This document shows, in pieces, positions 8,998 through 17,146 of a stretch of DNA of 64,000 bases. The DNA comes from an uncultured Hymenobacter sp. GTDB taxonomy: Bacteria; Bacteroidota; Bacteroidia; Cytophagales; Hymenobacteraceae. Numbering within the stretch: the first letter of the stretch is position 1; the number at the start of each line of letters is the position of its first letter. The stretch spans positions 1-64,000 of the forward strand of contig CAJYPK010000048.1 in assembly GCA_913776615.1 (NCBI GenBank), read 5' to 3'. The notes under the pieces were generated by a model. That model ran no database searches. It worked only from the letters and a program-made list of their open reading frames with translations, and was not told the DNA's origin. The translations under genes were made by a program, and so were the position numbers.

Positions 8998-10113
8998 CTA
9001 CGGCTCGGTAACGAAGCCCGGTAGCCCCAGCTTGCTGCGGCGCCCGCCCAGTTGCAGGCCGTCATCGACGTAGCCGCAGGCCGGGCCGTTGACATTGGGC
9101 TGATTGATAACCCCCAGGAAAGAATTGTCCTCGCGGGCTACGTAGATTTTGCCGTCCGGCCCGCGCTGCAAGGCCCCGATTTTGTGGTTGGCAGAGTGGC
9201 CCACCGGCACGGCCGCCCGGGTTTTGAGGTCGAATTGCACGATTTGCGTTTCGCTCACGGTGGGCGCCTTGTTGTCCTTGGTATTGCCGTTGCAGGTGCC
9301 GTAGAGCAGGCGGCCATCGGGCGAAAACTCGACGCCGTAGGCTTCCTGGTAGGGCCCGAAGCTGCGGGCGTTGCTCACCTTGCCCGTGCTGCGGTCGAAA
9401 TCGTAGACCTCAAACTTGTTGTTTTCGCGCCACAGCGCCGCCGCCAGCTTCGTGCCGTCGGGCGAGAACTTGAGCGCCCCGATGGCGTTGCGGCCGGGGC
9501 CGGCGTTCATGCTGCCCACGTTGCTCATCACGGGCTTGCCGCTGCCTACGCCCTCGGCCGTGACCAGAAACGCCACGAAGGCGCTGGAGTTCCAGCGGTG
9601 GGCCACCACCCACACGTCGCGGCCGTTGGCGTGGCGCACGGCGGCCAGCTTCTCGGCCACCGGGGTCACGAGCAAACTATTGGCTCGGGGCACGTCGCCC
9701 AGGCCGTTGTCGCGGGTCATGTCCACTACCGAGTAGCGCAGCCCGTCGGGTGCGCCCTGCGGCGCTACGGTGAAGACGTAGAAGATATTGCCCGAGCCGG
9801 GGTCGGGTACGATGAGGGCCGATTGCGTGCTGCTGCCGCTGCCCATGAGGCGGCGGCCATTGGGCATGGGCTGGTGCTGGCGGTTCCACACGGTCTGGCC
9901 ATCGGTGTAGAAAAGCAGCTCGCCGCGCTTGGTGGTAGCGGTAGCGCAGCCTTCGTAGGTAGTCATGGCCCCGTCGAGCAGCGGGGTCGGGGTGCCGCTG
10001 CTGAAGTCGAGCCCCGCCTGCCGACCGAAGTACCACTTATCAGTAATTCGCTGGGCAGTAGTCGAATGAGCGAGGAAAAGCGAAGCAGAAAGAGCAAGCA
10101 AAAGCCGGCGCAT
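8998..10113 (-). CDS. Secreted beta-propeller-like protein
   Basis: A 371-residue exported protein (signal peptide LLLALSASLFLAHSTTAQ). The N-terminal block ITDKWYFGRQAGLDFSSG, then TTYEGCATATTKRGELLFYTDG and VWNRQHQPMPNG, is the start of a propeller-like domain common in large secreted Bacteroidota proteins. Later blades read FSPDGTKLAAALW and FSPDGRLLYGT. In many relatives this domain is followed by a type IX sorting domain or repeats; here the protein stops after the propeller (KLGLPGFVTEP). Function unknown; binding or scaffolding at the surface is a guess from the fold. Confidence 0.65.
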   Translation of the reverse strand: MRRLLLALSASLFLAHSTTAQRITDKWYFGRQAGLDFSSGTPTPLLDGAMTTYEGCATATTKRGELLFYTDGQTVWNRQHQPMPNGRRLMGSGSSTQSALIVPDPGSGNIFYVFTVAPQGAPDGLRYSVVDMTRDNGLGDVPRANSLLVTPVAEKLAAVRHANGRDVWVVAHRWNSSAFVAFLVTAEGVGSGKPVMSNVGSMNAGPGRNAIGALKFSPDGTKLAAALWRENNKFEVYDFDRSTGKVSNARSFGPYQEAYGVEFSPDGRLLYGTCNGNTKDNKAPTVSETQIVQFDLKTRAAVPVGHSANHKIGALQRGPDGKIYVAREDNSFLGVINQPNVNGPACGYVDDGLQLGGRRSKLGLPGFVTEP

Positions 10114-10169
10114 AAATCAAAACGCAAAAGGTACTAGCTCGCTAAACGAAAAAACCGTGCCGACCGGCA

Positions 10170-10278
10170 TGTAGCGTAAGCTTTAGCTTGCGGGCGAGCG
10201 CAGCGAGCAGCCACGCAAGGGGACGTTTGCTCACGTGGCTGCTCGCTGCGCTCGCCGCAAGCTAAAGCTTACGCTACA
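10170..10278. repeat. Family C palindrome (C1)
   Basis: Arms 10170-10215 and 10234-10278 pair over more than 40 bp; the outer sequence is TGTAGCGTAAGCTTTAGCTT. The loop reads roughly GCAAGGGGACGTTTGCTCA, which makes the element asymmetric and lets its orientation be read. Confidence 0.9.
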
Positions 10279-10301
10279 CTGACAAACGTGCTGACGAGCC
10301 A

Positions 10302-10409
10302 GTAGCGTAAGCTTTAGCTTACGGGCGAGCGCAGCGAGCAGCCACGTGAGCGAACGTCCCCTTGCGTAACTGCTCGCTGCGCTCGCCCGCAAGCTGAAGC
10401 TTACGCTAC
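10302..10409. repeat. Family C palindrome (C2), inverted neighbour
   Basis: A second family C element 23 bp after C1. Its loop (GTGAGCGAACGTCCCCTTGC) is close to the reverse complement of the C1 loop, so the two sit head to head. It ends just upstream of the presumed sulP promoter. Confidence 0.88.
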
Positions 10410-10413
10410 ACCG

Positions 10414-10421
10414 TATCTTTG
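10414..10421 (+). promoter_or_regulatory. Possible -7 box for SulP gene
   Basis: TATCTTTG matches the Bacteroidota -7 consensus TAnnTTTG. Transcription from here would give a leader of about 125 nt that includes the hairpin at 10472-10547. Confidence 0.5.
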
Positions 10422-10471
10422 CGATTGCTTATGCCCCTTTACCAGCCTTTTATTTTCAAGCTTACTCCACC

Positions 10472-10547
10472 CTGAGGATAGGCCCAAAACCGCAGTGCCG
10501 CCGCTTCCTGCCGGAAGCGTGCGGCTTTTCTTTTGCCTTATCCTCAG
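10472..10547 (+). ncRNA. Candidate structured leader RNA
   Basis: A perfect 9-bp outer stem (CTGAGGATA at 10472-10480 with TATCCTCAG at 10539-10547) is extended by GGC/GCC and encloses a strong hairpin near 10498-10525 (GCCGC...GCGGC with GCTTCC/GGAAGC) followed by TTTTCTTTTG. The outer stem closes six bases before the ATG of the SulP gene. It could act as a translational switch or attenuator; I cannot match it to a named RNA family. Confidence 0.45.
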
Positions 10548-10553
10548 TATAGT

Positions 10554-12098
10554 ATGTCGTTTGCTCTTTCCAATTTAGCCCAGTATAAAGTCAACGTAAA
10601 AGACGAAATTCTAGCCGGCCTCACCACGGCGCTGGCCCTGGTACCCGAAGTAGTGGCCTTTGCCTTGCTGGCCCACATCAGCCCGCTGGTGGGCATTGGG
10701 TCAGCGTTTGTTATCTGCCTCGTTACGAGCGTGCTGGGTGGGCGGCCGGGTATGATATCGGGCGCGGCGGGCTCGGTGGCGGTAGTCATCGTGAGCCTGG
10801 TGGCCCAGCAGGGTATCGAGTATTTATTTCTGGCCGTGGTGCTGATGGGGCTTATTCAGATCGCCATCGGGTTGCTCCGGTTGGGCAAGTTTATCCGGCT
10901 GGTGCCGCAGCCGGTGGTGTACGGCTTCGTCAACGGGCTGGCCATCATTATCTTCATGGCGCAGCTGGAGCAGTTCAAGGTGCGCGATGCAGCCGGGGCC
11001 GAACACTGGCTCAGCGGCTCGGCCCTGCTGCTGATGGCGGGGCTGGTGGCCCTCACGATGGCCATCGTGTATTTTTTGCCCAAGCTGACCAAGGCCGTGC
11101 CGGCCTCGCTGGCGGCCATTGTCGTGGTGTCGGCGCTGGTAATCGGCGGCGGACTGCCCACCAAATCCGTGGGCGACATTGCCTCCATCGCGGGAGGGTT
11201 GCCCACGCCGCATTTGCCGCAGGTGCCGCTCACCTGGCATACGCTGGTCGTGGTGCTGCCCTACGCCGTGATCATGGCGCTGGTGGGCCTCACCGAAAGC
11301 CTGCTGACGCTCACGGTAGTAGACGAAATAACCGACACCCGGGGCCGGAGCAACCAGGACTGCGTGGCCCAGGGCCTGGCCAACGTGGCCTCGGGCCTCA
11401 CCGGCGGCATGGGCGGCTGCGCCATGATCGGGCAGACGATGGTCAACCTCGAATCGCGGGGGCGCGGGCGGCTCTCGGGCGTGGTGGCGGCGCTGGCGCT
11501 GGCCGGCTTCGTAGCGGTCGGCTCGACGCTCATCGAGCGGCTGCCGCTGGCCGCGCTGGTGGGCGTGATGTTCATGGTGGTCATCGCCACGTTTGAGTGG
11601 GCCAGCCTGCGCATTCTGCGGCGCATGCCGCGCACCGACGTGGTGGTGATGCTGCTCGTGACGGCCATCACGGCCATCTCCCAAAACCTGGCGCTGGCCG
11701 TGCTGCTGGGCGTGGTGGTGTCGGCCCTGGCCTTTGCCTGGGAAAACGCCCAGCGTATCCGCGCCCGCCACTACGTTGATGCCCAGGGCGTAAAGCATTA
11801 CGAGCTCTACGGTCCGCTGTTTTTCGGCTCGGTGCAGGCCTTCGGCGAGAAATTCGACGTGGCCCACGACCCGCAGGAGGTGATTCTGGATTTCAAGGAA
11901 AGCCGGGTGGCCGACATGTCGGCCCTCGACGCCCTGCACAAGCTCACCGAGCGCTACCAGCGCGCCGGCAAAACCCTGCGCCTGCGCCACCTCAGCCCCG
12001 ACTGCCGCCACCTGCTGGGCCGCGCCGGGGCCTTGGTCGAAGTCAACATCCTCGAAGACCCTACCTACCGCGTGGCCGGCGCGGGCGCAGCGTACTGA
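10554..12098 (+). CDS. SulP/SLC26 anion transporter with STAS domain
   Basis: A 514-residue inner-membrane anion transporter. About twelve hydrophobic segments cover residues 25-400, with the SulP signatures LAGLTTALALVPEVVAFALL, GGRPGMISGAAGSVA and GLANVASGLTGGMGGCAMIGQ. A cytoplasmic STAS domain follows (about 420-505; VILDFKESRVADMSALDAL). Substrate may be sulfate, bicarbonate or another anion; family membership alone does not decide. The ATG at 10554 is preferred over a TTG at 10533, because the latter lies inside the folded leader. The gene end overlaps the convergent L,D-transpeptidase gene by 34 bp. Confidence 0.92.
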   Translation: MSFALSNLAQYKVNVKDEILAGLTTALALVPEVVAFALLAHISPLVGIGSAFVICLVTSVLGGRPGMISGAAGSVAVVIVSLVAQQGIEYLFLAVVLMGLIQIAIGLLRLGKFIRLVPQPVVYGFVNGLAIIIFMAQLEQFKVRDAAGAEHWLSGSALLLMAGLVALTMAIVYFLPKLTKAVPASLAAIVVVSALVIGGGLPTKSVGDIASIAGGLPTPHLPQVPLTWHTLVVVLPYAVIMALVGLTESLLTLTVVDEITDTRGRSNQDCVAQGLANVASGLTGGMGGCAMIGQTMVNLESRGRGRLSGVVAALALAGFVAVGSTLIERLPLAALVGVMFMVVIATFEWASLRILRRMPRTDVVVMLLVTAITAISQNLALAVLLGVVVSALAFAWENAQRIRARHYVDAQGVKHYELYGPLFFGSVQAFGEKFDVAHDPQEVILDFKESRVADMSALDALHKLTERYQRAGKTLRLRHLSPDCRHLLGRAGALVEVNILEDPTYRVAGAGAAY

Positions 12099-12808
12099 GC
12101 CGACGGCTCCGGCGCATGGTGCTGCTCGAAATAAGCGTAGCCGGGGGCCAGCCCCCGCCAGAAGGCGGCGTGGGGGCTGGCCGCCCGTTGCTGCAACTCG
12201 CTTTCCGTCAAGGGGAAGGGAAAGAGGTGCACGCGGATGGCGGCCTGCCCGGCTGCCCGCGCCGCGGTGGCCAGCAGGTACACTTCCTCAATGCCCGCGT
12301 CGGTGAGGGGTAGGCAGCCGACCGTCACGTCGGAGCCGTGCAGGAAAATATCGCCGCCGGGGTCGGCCAGGCCGGTGGCCAGGATGTCGTCGGGCGTGGG
12401 ATAATCGAGGCCCAGCGATAAGTGGTAGACACTCTGCGGGTTGAAGCGATTGATGGTGTAAAAGCCCTCGGGCACCTGGCCGTCGCCGGCCCGGCGCTTG
12501 GGTCCCAGCGTGCCCGAAGTAGCCGCCAGCGGGTAGCTGCCCAGCGGCTGGAAGGCCGCGTCGCCCTGGTTGCGCGCCCACACTTCCAGCGTCCGGCGGG
12601 TTTTGAGGAGCCGGAAGAACACCTCCAGCCGCGCCGGGTTGAGCTGCCGCTCCTGAAGCTGGGCCAGGAGCTTCGGCCAGCAGCGAGCGTGCGCGGCCTG
12701 CACCCGGGCGTAGGCGAGCTGTTGAGCCCAGAAGTTGGGTTGATTGGTGGGCTGCGCGGCGGCGGACCGGGCCAGCGCCAGCACGAGTAGCGGCGTTAAA
12801 AAGCGCAA
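12065..12808 (-). CDS. YkuD-type L,D-transpeptidase family protein
   Basis: A 247-residue exported protein with a signal peptide (LTPLLVLALARSAAAQ) and a YkuD catalytic fold. The hallmark HGSDVTVGC places the active-site H157 and C165. The preceding strands (LEVWARNQGDAAFQPLGSYP, VPEGFYTINRFNP) match the start of ErfK/YbiS-like domains. Such enzymes cross-link peptidoglycan or anchor proteins to it; a few only hydrolyse. The last 34 bp overlap the convergent SulP gene, and the encoded C-terminus (PEPSAQYAAPAPATR) looks like a disordered tail. Confidence 0.88.
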   Translation of the reverse strand: MRFLTPLLVLALARSAAAQPTNQPNFWAQQLAYARVQAAHARCWPKLLAQLQERQLNPARLEVFFRLLKTRRTLEVWARNQGDAAFQPLGSYPLAATSGTLGPKRRAGDGQVPEGFYTINRFNPQSVYHLSLGLDYPTPDDILATGLADPGGDIFLHGSDVTVGCLPLTDAGIEEVYLLATAARAAGQAAIRVHLFPFPLTESELQQRAASPHAAFWRGLAPGYAYFEQHHAPEPSAQYAAPAPATR

Positions 12809-12975
12809 GGTGAACAGTGAGGAGTGAAAATGAGTAGTTGACGAGGCGAGGCACGGCCCCGCGCCATTGGCACTAAGTTAAGTTGCGTTTAAGCTCAGCT
12901 ATAACGACGCTGGCTTACCCGCTGGTATGCCCATATCGGCCCGCATCCGCCGCTCGCCAACCCATCTTTGCACCC

Positions 12976-13653
12976 ATGAATCCCGCTGCCCTGCTCGACT
13001 TTCTCCACGCCCTCGCCCAGCACAACGACCGCGAGTGGTTTCAGGACCACAAAGCCACCTACGACCGCCTGCGCGCCGATTTTGAGCAGGACGTAGCCTA
13101 CTGGCTGCGTGAGCTGGTGCAGGACGAGCCCGCCCTGGCTGGCCTCGACCCCAAAAAGTGCATCTTCCGCATCTACCGCGACGTGCGGTTTTCCAAGGTA
13201 AAAGTGCCCTACAAAACGCACTTCTCGGCTTATTTCGCCCCCGGCGGCAAGCACTCGGAGCTGCCCGGCCGCTACGTGCAGATTGGGGCCAGCGGCCAGA
13301 CGCTGGTGGCCGGCGGCCTCTACGAGCCCACCAAGGAGCAGCTGGCCGCCATTCGGCAGGAAATCGATTACTCGCCCGAGGGGCTGCACGCGCTGCTGGC
13401 CGAGCCCGCGGCCCGGCAATTTTTTCCGCGGGGGCTGGGCGGGGAGCAACTCAAAAAGATGCCGCCCGGCTACGAGGCCAGCCACCCCGAGGCCAATTGG
13501 CTGCGCCACAAGCAGTTTTTGCTGCTGCACGAGCTGCCCGACGCCGAGGTGCGCCAGCTGGCACCGGCGGCGTTTCGGGCGCACATGCTGGCGGCGCTGC
13601 GGGCGCTGGGGCCGTTTGGCGAGTGGCTGGGGGAGGCCAGCCGCGGGGGCTAG
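12976..13653 (+). CDS. DUF2461 (TIGR02453) family protein
   Basis: A 225-residue cytoplasmic protein of unknown function. The hallmarks of the family are LLDFLHALAQHNDREWF at the start, the block KKCIFRIYRDVRFSKVKVPYK, then THFSAYFAPGGKH. The ATG at 12976 is chosen because the family begins right there; an upstream in-frame ATG at 12883 would add 31 unlikely residues. A near-consensus -7 box (CATCTTTG, 12963-12970) sits only six bases before the ATG. The 3' end overlaps the convergent DUF6702 gene by four bases. Confidence 0.9.
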   Translation: MNPAALLDFLHALAQHNDREWFQDHKATYDRLRADFEQDVAYWLRELVQDEPALAGLDPKKCIFRIYRDVRFSKVKVPYKTHFSAYFAPGGKHSELPGRYVQIGASGQTLVAGGLYEPTKEQLAAIRQEIDYSPEGLHALLAEPAARQFFPRGLGGEQLKKMPPGYEASHPEANWLRHKQFLLLHELPDAEVRQLAPAAFRAHMLAALRALGPFGEWLGEASRGG

Positions 13654-14156
13654 AAATTCAGCACCTCCTCTTCGTGGCCGTTGCGTAGCAGCGCGCTCAC
13701 TTTCTTGCCGTTGCCCTCGGCGTTGACGATGTTCATCTGGTCGGTGAACAGCTCCAGCAGCACCTCCTGCTGGAGCAGCAACTCCTTGGTCGGGTGGGGC
13801 AGCGGGGCCTTGGCGTAGAGCCAGTAAGCGTCTTTCTCGGGCTGGAGGCCCAGGAACTGGATGGCCAGCGGCAGGCGGGGCTGGCGCGGGGCGGCCGGCA
13901 GCGTCAGCTTGAGGTGCTGGTGCAGATAAAGCTCGGCCAGCGGCAGGGCGCGGGGCTCGCGCAAGTCTACGGCCTTGGGCTGGCCCTGCGAGAGCGCACG
14001 CGAAAAGTCGTCGGCAAAGACCTTCAGGGCCAGCTCCACCTGCTGCTTCTGCGGGTTGAGTTTCAGTTCCAGGATGCTGGTGTGGTAGGCGTGGCGAGTG
14101 CCCGCCGCGCTCGGCAGGCCCAGCAACAGGCCCAGGAAAAGAGGGAGGTGACGCAT
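13650..14156 (-). CDS. Small exported protein, DUF6702-like
   Basis: A 168-residue protein with a signal peptide (LPLFLGLLLGLPSAAGT). The start of the mature part, HAYHTSILELKLNPQKQQVE followed by FADDFSRALSQ, matches a Bacteroidota family of small exported proteins that I recall as DUF6702. A second beta-rich block (LPLAIQFLGLQPEKDAYWLY) fits. No catalytic motif is visible and the function is unknown. It overlaps the convergent DUF2461 gene by four bases at the stop codons. Confidence 0.65.
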   Translation of the reverse strand: MRHLPLFLGLLLGLPSAAGTRHAYHTSILELKLNPQKQQVELALKVFADDFSRALSQGQPKAVDLREPRALPLAELYLHQHLKLTLPAAPRQPRLPLAIQFLGLQPEKDAYWLYAKAPLPHPTKELLLQQEVLLELFTDQMNIVNAEGNGKKVSALLRNGHEEEVLNF

Positions 14157-14187
14157 GGGAAAACGGAAGCTTGGCGCGGTTGCAGGA

Positions 14188-14253
14188 GTAGCGCGGATTA
14201 GGTAGTTCGCGTTCGGTAGGCTGGCAAAACGCGGGCTACCAAGTCCGCGCTAC
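14188..14253. repeat. Small palindrome between genes
   Basis: An imperfect inverted repeat with ends GTAGCGCGGA and TCCGCGCTAC and inner pairs GGTAG/CTACC. It lies between rseP and the DUF6702 gene and resembles neither family A nor B. Confidence 0.7.
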
Positions 14254-14273
14254 TATTCTGTAGAGATAAAAAA

Positions 14274-14338
14274 ACGTCTGCCGCTGCGGGTTCAACAGCC
14301 TGCGCAGGGCAGAAGTGAAGCACGGCAGCGGCAGACGT
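14274..14338 (-). terminator. Terminator after rseP
   Basis: A perfect 14-bp stem (14274-14287 with 14325-14338) and a 37-nt loop. On the minus strand it ends in a run of T (14268-14274 on the plus strand is all A), just after the rseP stop. Confidence 0.75.
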
Positions 14339-14358
14339 GGTAACAGACGAAAGCAGTC

Positions 14359-15702
14359 CTAGAATAATTTCATTACCTGCTTAATAACGAGCACGTAAGC
14401 CATCAGTGCCAGGATGAGGAAAGTACCCACGCCCTGGGCTTTTTCCAGAAATTTATCCGAGGGCTTGCGACGCAGAATCATCTCGTAGAGCAGAAACAGC
14501 ACGTGGCCGCCGTCGAGGGCCGGGATGGGCAGCAGGTTCATGAAGGCCAGTACCATGCTCAGCGTGCCCACCAGCGTCCAGAAGTGAGGCCAGTTCCACA
14601 CGCCGCCAAACTGCTGGGCAATTTCCACCGGGCCACCCAGGCCGTCGGCCGAAGCCTGGCGGGTGATGATTTTCCCCAAGGCCTTGGCTTGCAGGGTAAT
14701 TACGCCGAAGGCTTGCTTGGTGCCCTGCGGTATCGACTGCCCCAGGTTGTAGTAGCGGGTGCTGAAATTGAGCTCCGGCTTGGGGCGCACCCCAATTTTG
14801 CCGGCGCTGCTCACGGCCACGGGCAGCGTCTGGGTCTGCCCATTACGGCTGATGGTAACGGGCACCGTTTGGCCCTTGAAGCGGGGCAGCGTGCGCAGCA
14901 GCTCGTCGTAGTAGCGGATCGGTACGCTGCCAATCTGCGTGATGCGGTCGCCGGCCTTGATGCCCGCCTTGGCGGCGGGGTTGCCGGGCACTACCTCGGC
15001 CAGGGTGAAGGGCGAGCGGGCTTCGACGAACAGGCTATCGTTGCCCTGCTTGTTGAGCTGGTCGAAAAACGTGCGGGGCAGCTTGGGCAGGTCGATGAGC
15101 TGGCCGTTGCGTTCCACGGTGTAGTAGCTCTCGTTGTTGAGCAGCACATTGGGGTTGTACACGTCGTTGAACTCGGTAAACGGCCGGCCGTTGATTTTCA
15201 CAATCTGGTCGCCGTCGCGGAAGCCGATGGAGCGGCCCAGGCTGGTGGTTACTATGCCGTAGCGCGCCTCGGAGGCTGGCAAGTAGCTCTCGCCCAGCTT
15301 GTACGTGAGGGCCGTGAAGATGACGATGCCCGTAATCACGTTCATGATAATGCCGCCGAGCATTACCAGCAGGCGCTGCCAGGCTGGCTTGGCCCGAAAC
15401 TCATCCGGCTGCGGCGGGCCGGCCAGGGCCTCGGCGTCCTGCGTCTCGTCGACCATACCGTGGATGGCCACGTAGCCCCCCAGCGGAAACCAGCCGATGC
15501 CGTACTCCGTCTCGCCGACTTTCTTCTTGAACAAGCTGAAATTCCAAACCGAAGGCAGCGGAAACAGGAAGTCGAAGAAGATGTAAAACTTCGTGACCTT
15601 AATCTTAAACAGCTTGGCGAAGGCGAAGTGACCAAATTCGTGCAAGCCAACCAATAGCGAAAGGCCCAGCACCAGCTGGCCGATCATAACGAGAATTTCC
15701 AA
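14359..15702 (-). CDS. rseP: Site-2 protease RseP
   Basis: A 447-residue inner-membrane zinc metalloprotease that cleaves membrane-embedded substrates such as anti-sigma factors. The zinc motif HEFGH is at residues 21-25 in the first membrane helix, and the second catalytic block, LLPIPALDGGHVLF, lies near the C-terminus. Between them are two PDZ regions (GRSIGFRDGDQIVKINGRPF and GNPAAKAGIKAGDRITQIG). It follows dxr on the same strand, the usual order in Bacteroidota, but a family A palindrome separates the two genes. A terminator follows. Confidence 0.96.
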   Translation of the reverse strand: MEILVMIGQLVLGLSLLVGLHEFGHFAFAKLFKIKVTKFYIFFDFLFPLPSVWNFSLFKKKVGETEYGIGWFPLGGYVAIHGMVDETQDAEALAGPPQPDEFRAKPAWQRLLVMLGGIIMNVITGIVIFTALTYKLGESYLPASEARYGIVTTSLGRSIGFRDGDQIVKINGRPFTEFNDVYNPNVLLNNESYYTVERNGQLIDLPKLPRTFFDQLNKQGNDSLFVEARSPFTLAEVVPGNPAAKAGIKAGDRITQIGSVPIRYYDELLRTLPRFKGQTVPVTISRNGQTQTLPVAVSSAGKIGVRPKPELNFSTRYYNLGQSIPQGTKQAFGVITLQAKALGKIITRQASADGLGGPVEIAQQFGGVWNWPHFWTLVGTLSMVLAFMNLLPIPALDGGHVLFLLYEMILRRKPSDKFLEKAQGVGTFLILALMAYVLVIKQVMKLF

Positions 15703-15720
15703 AGGGAGTGGTTTGTAGGT

Positions 15721-15830
15721 AATACCTAATTGTCATGCTGAGCTTGCCGAAGCATCTCTACCGCATCATTGCTAAGCCGTTCAACGAAGCGAGCGAGATG
15801 CTTCGGCAAGCTCAGTATGACAGATGTATT
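15721..15830. repeat. Family A palindrome (A2)
   Basis: Arms 15721-15757 and 15796-15830 with core TGTCATGCTGAGCTTGCCGA. It fills most of the dxr-rseP gap. The loop half GAAGCGAGCGAGATGCTTCG is shared with A1 and A3. Confidence 0.88.
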
Positions 15831-15843
15831 AAGTGTCAAGTAA

Positions 15844-17013
15844 TTATTTGTCAAGCAGCTCGGCGGCTATCCGCCGCGCCTCGGTATCCGTGGCGGCGTA
15901 GTCGGCCAGCGTTGGCGTCGCAAGATACGGCACTCGTTGCAGGCACTCGGCCACCACGTCGGCCATGCCCAGGAAGCTGACCTTATCCTGCAAAAAGGCG
16001 GCCACGGCTACCTCGTTGGCGGCGTTGAGCACGCAGGCGGCGGAGCCGCCGCGCTGCATGGCCTCGTAAGCCAGCGGCAAGTGCCGGAAGGTAGCCCCGT
16101 CGGGGGCCTCAAAGGTGAGGGTAGGGTAGTCGAGAAACGAAAACCGGGGAAAATCATTCCGCAGGCGCTGCGGGTAGCCCAGCGCGTACTGAATTGGCAG
16201 CTTCATATCGGGCAGGCCGAGCTGGGCCTTCAGCGAGCCGTCGGCAAATTGCACCAGCGAGTGGATGATGCTCTGCGGGTGAACCACGGCCTCAATTTGC
16301 TCGTTTTCAAGGCTAAACAGCCATTTGGCCTCAATCACTTCGAGGCCCTTGTTCATGAGCGTGGCCGAGTCGATGGTGATTTTGGCGCCCATCGTCCAGT
16401 TGGGATGCTTGAGTGCCTGGGCCTTGGTGATATGGGCCAGCTCGGCGCGTCCGCGTCCCCGGAAGGGGCCACCCGAGGCCGTGAGAATAATTTTCTCCAC
16501 CGGGTTGGCATCTTCGCCCACCAGGCACTGGAAGATGGCCGAATGCTCCGAATCGACGGGCAATAATTTTACGCCGTGCTCGCGCACGAGCTTGGTAATC
16601 AGCTCGCCGGCTACTACCAGCGTTTCCTTGTTGGCCAGGGCGATGTCTTTGCCGGCCCGGATGGCGGCCACCGTGGGCACCAGGCCCGCGTAGCCGACCA
16701 GGGCCGTGAGAACCACGTCAACGTCGGGGCGCTGCACTACTTCGGCCAGGGCCGCGTCGCCGGCCAGCACCTGGGTTTCGGGCTGGCTGGCCAGGGCGGC
16801 CTTCACCTCAGCGTAAAATTCGTCGCCGATAACCACGGCCGCCGGCCGAAACTCCCGGGCCTGCTGCACCAGCAGCTGCCACTGCCGCCCGGCCGTGAGC
16901 ACCGCCACCCGAAACCGGCCCTGCTGCTCGCGCACCACTTCCAGCGCCTGCGTGCCGATGGAACCCGTGGAGCCCAGCAGCGCCAGCGATTTTGTAGAAA
17001 AAGAATCCGCCAT
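15844..17013 (-). CDS. dxr: 1-deoxy-D-xylulose 5-phosphate reductoisomerase
   Basis: A 389-residue enzyme that converts DXP to MEP with NADPH, the committing step of the MEP isoprenoid pathway. The NADPH loop GSTGSIG is at residues 14-20. Further hallmarks are LANKETLVVAG, LLPVDSEHSAIFQCL (metal-binding D and E), LTASGGPFRG, MGAKITIDSATLMNKGLE, and VVHPQSIIHSLVQF. The ATG at 17013 is chosen over one at 17040 because the family starts only a few residues before the NADPH loop. A -7 box (17038-17045) fits this start. Confidence 0.97.
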   Translation of the reverse strand: MADSFSTKSLALLGSTGSIGTQALEVVREQQGRFRVAVLTAGRQWQLLVQQAREFRPAAVVIGDEFYAEVKAALASQPETQVLAGDAALAEVVQRPDVDVVLTALVGYAGLVPTVAAIRAGKDIALANKETLVVAGELITKLVREHGVKLLPVDSEHSAIFQCLVGEDANPVEKIILTASGGPFRGRGRAELAHITKAQALKHPNWTMGAKITIDSATLMNKGLEVIEAKWLFSLENEQIEAVVHPQSIIHSLVQFADGSLKAQLGLPDMKLPIQYALGYPQRLRNDFPRFSFLDYPTLTFEAPDGATFRHLPLAYEAMQRGGSAACVLNAANEVAVAAFLQDKVSFLGMADVVAECLQRVPYLATPTLADYAATDTEARRIAAELLDK

Positions 17014-17037
17014 TAAGAAGGGTTGGGAAAGGAGCGC

Positions 17038-17045
17038 CAAAGGTA
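17038..17045 (-). promoter_or_regulatory. Possible -7 box for dxr
   Basis: TACCTTTG on the minus strand, a match to TAnnTTTG, 25 bases before the dxr ATG. Confidence 0.5.
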
Positions 17046-17146
17046 GGGCGGCCGGGCGGGCCTATCCATTTGGCGTGCCCGGCCGTACACGAAAAACCGG
17101 CGCGCCCGCGCCAATTTCCTTTCTTATCCTCCTTTTCCACAAGATT

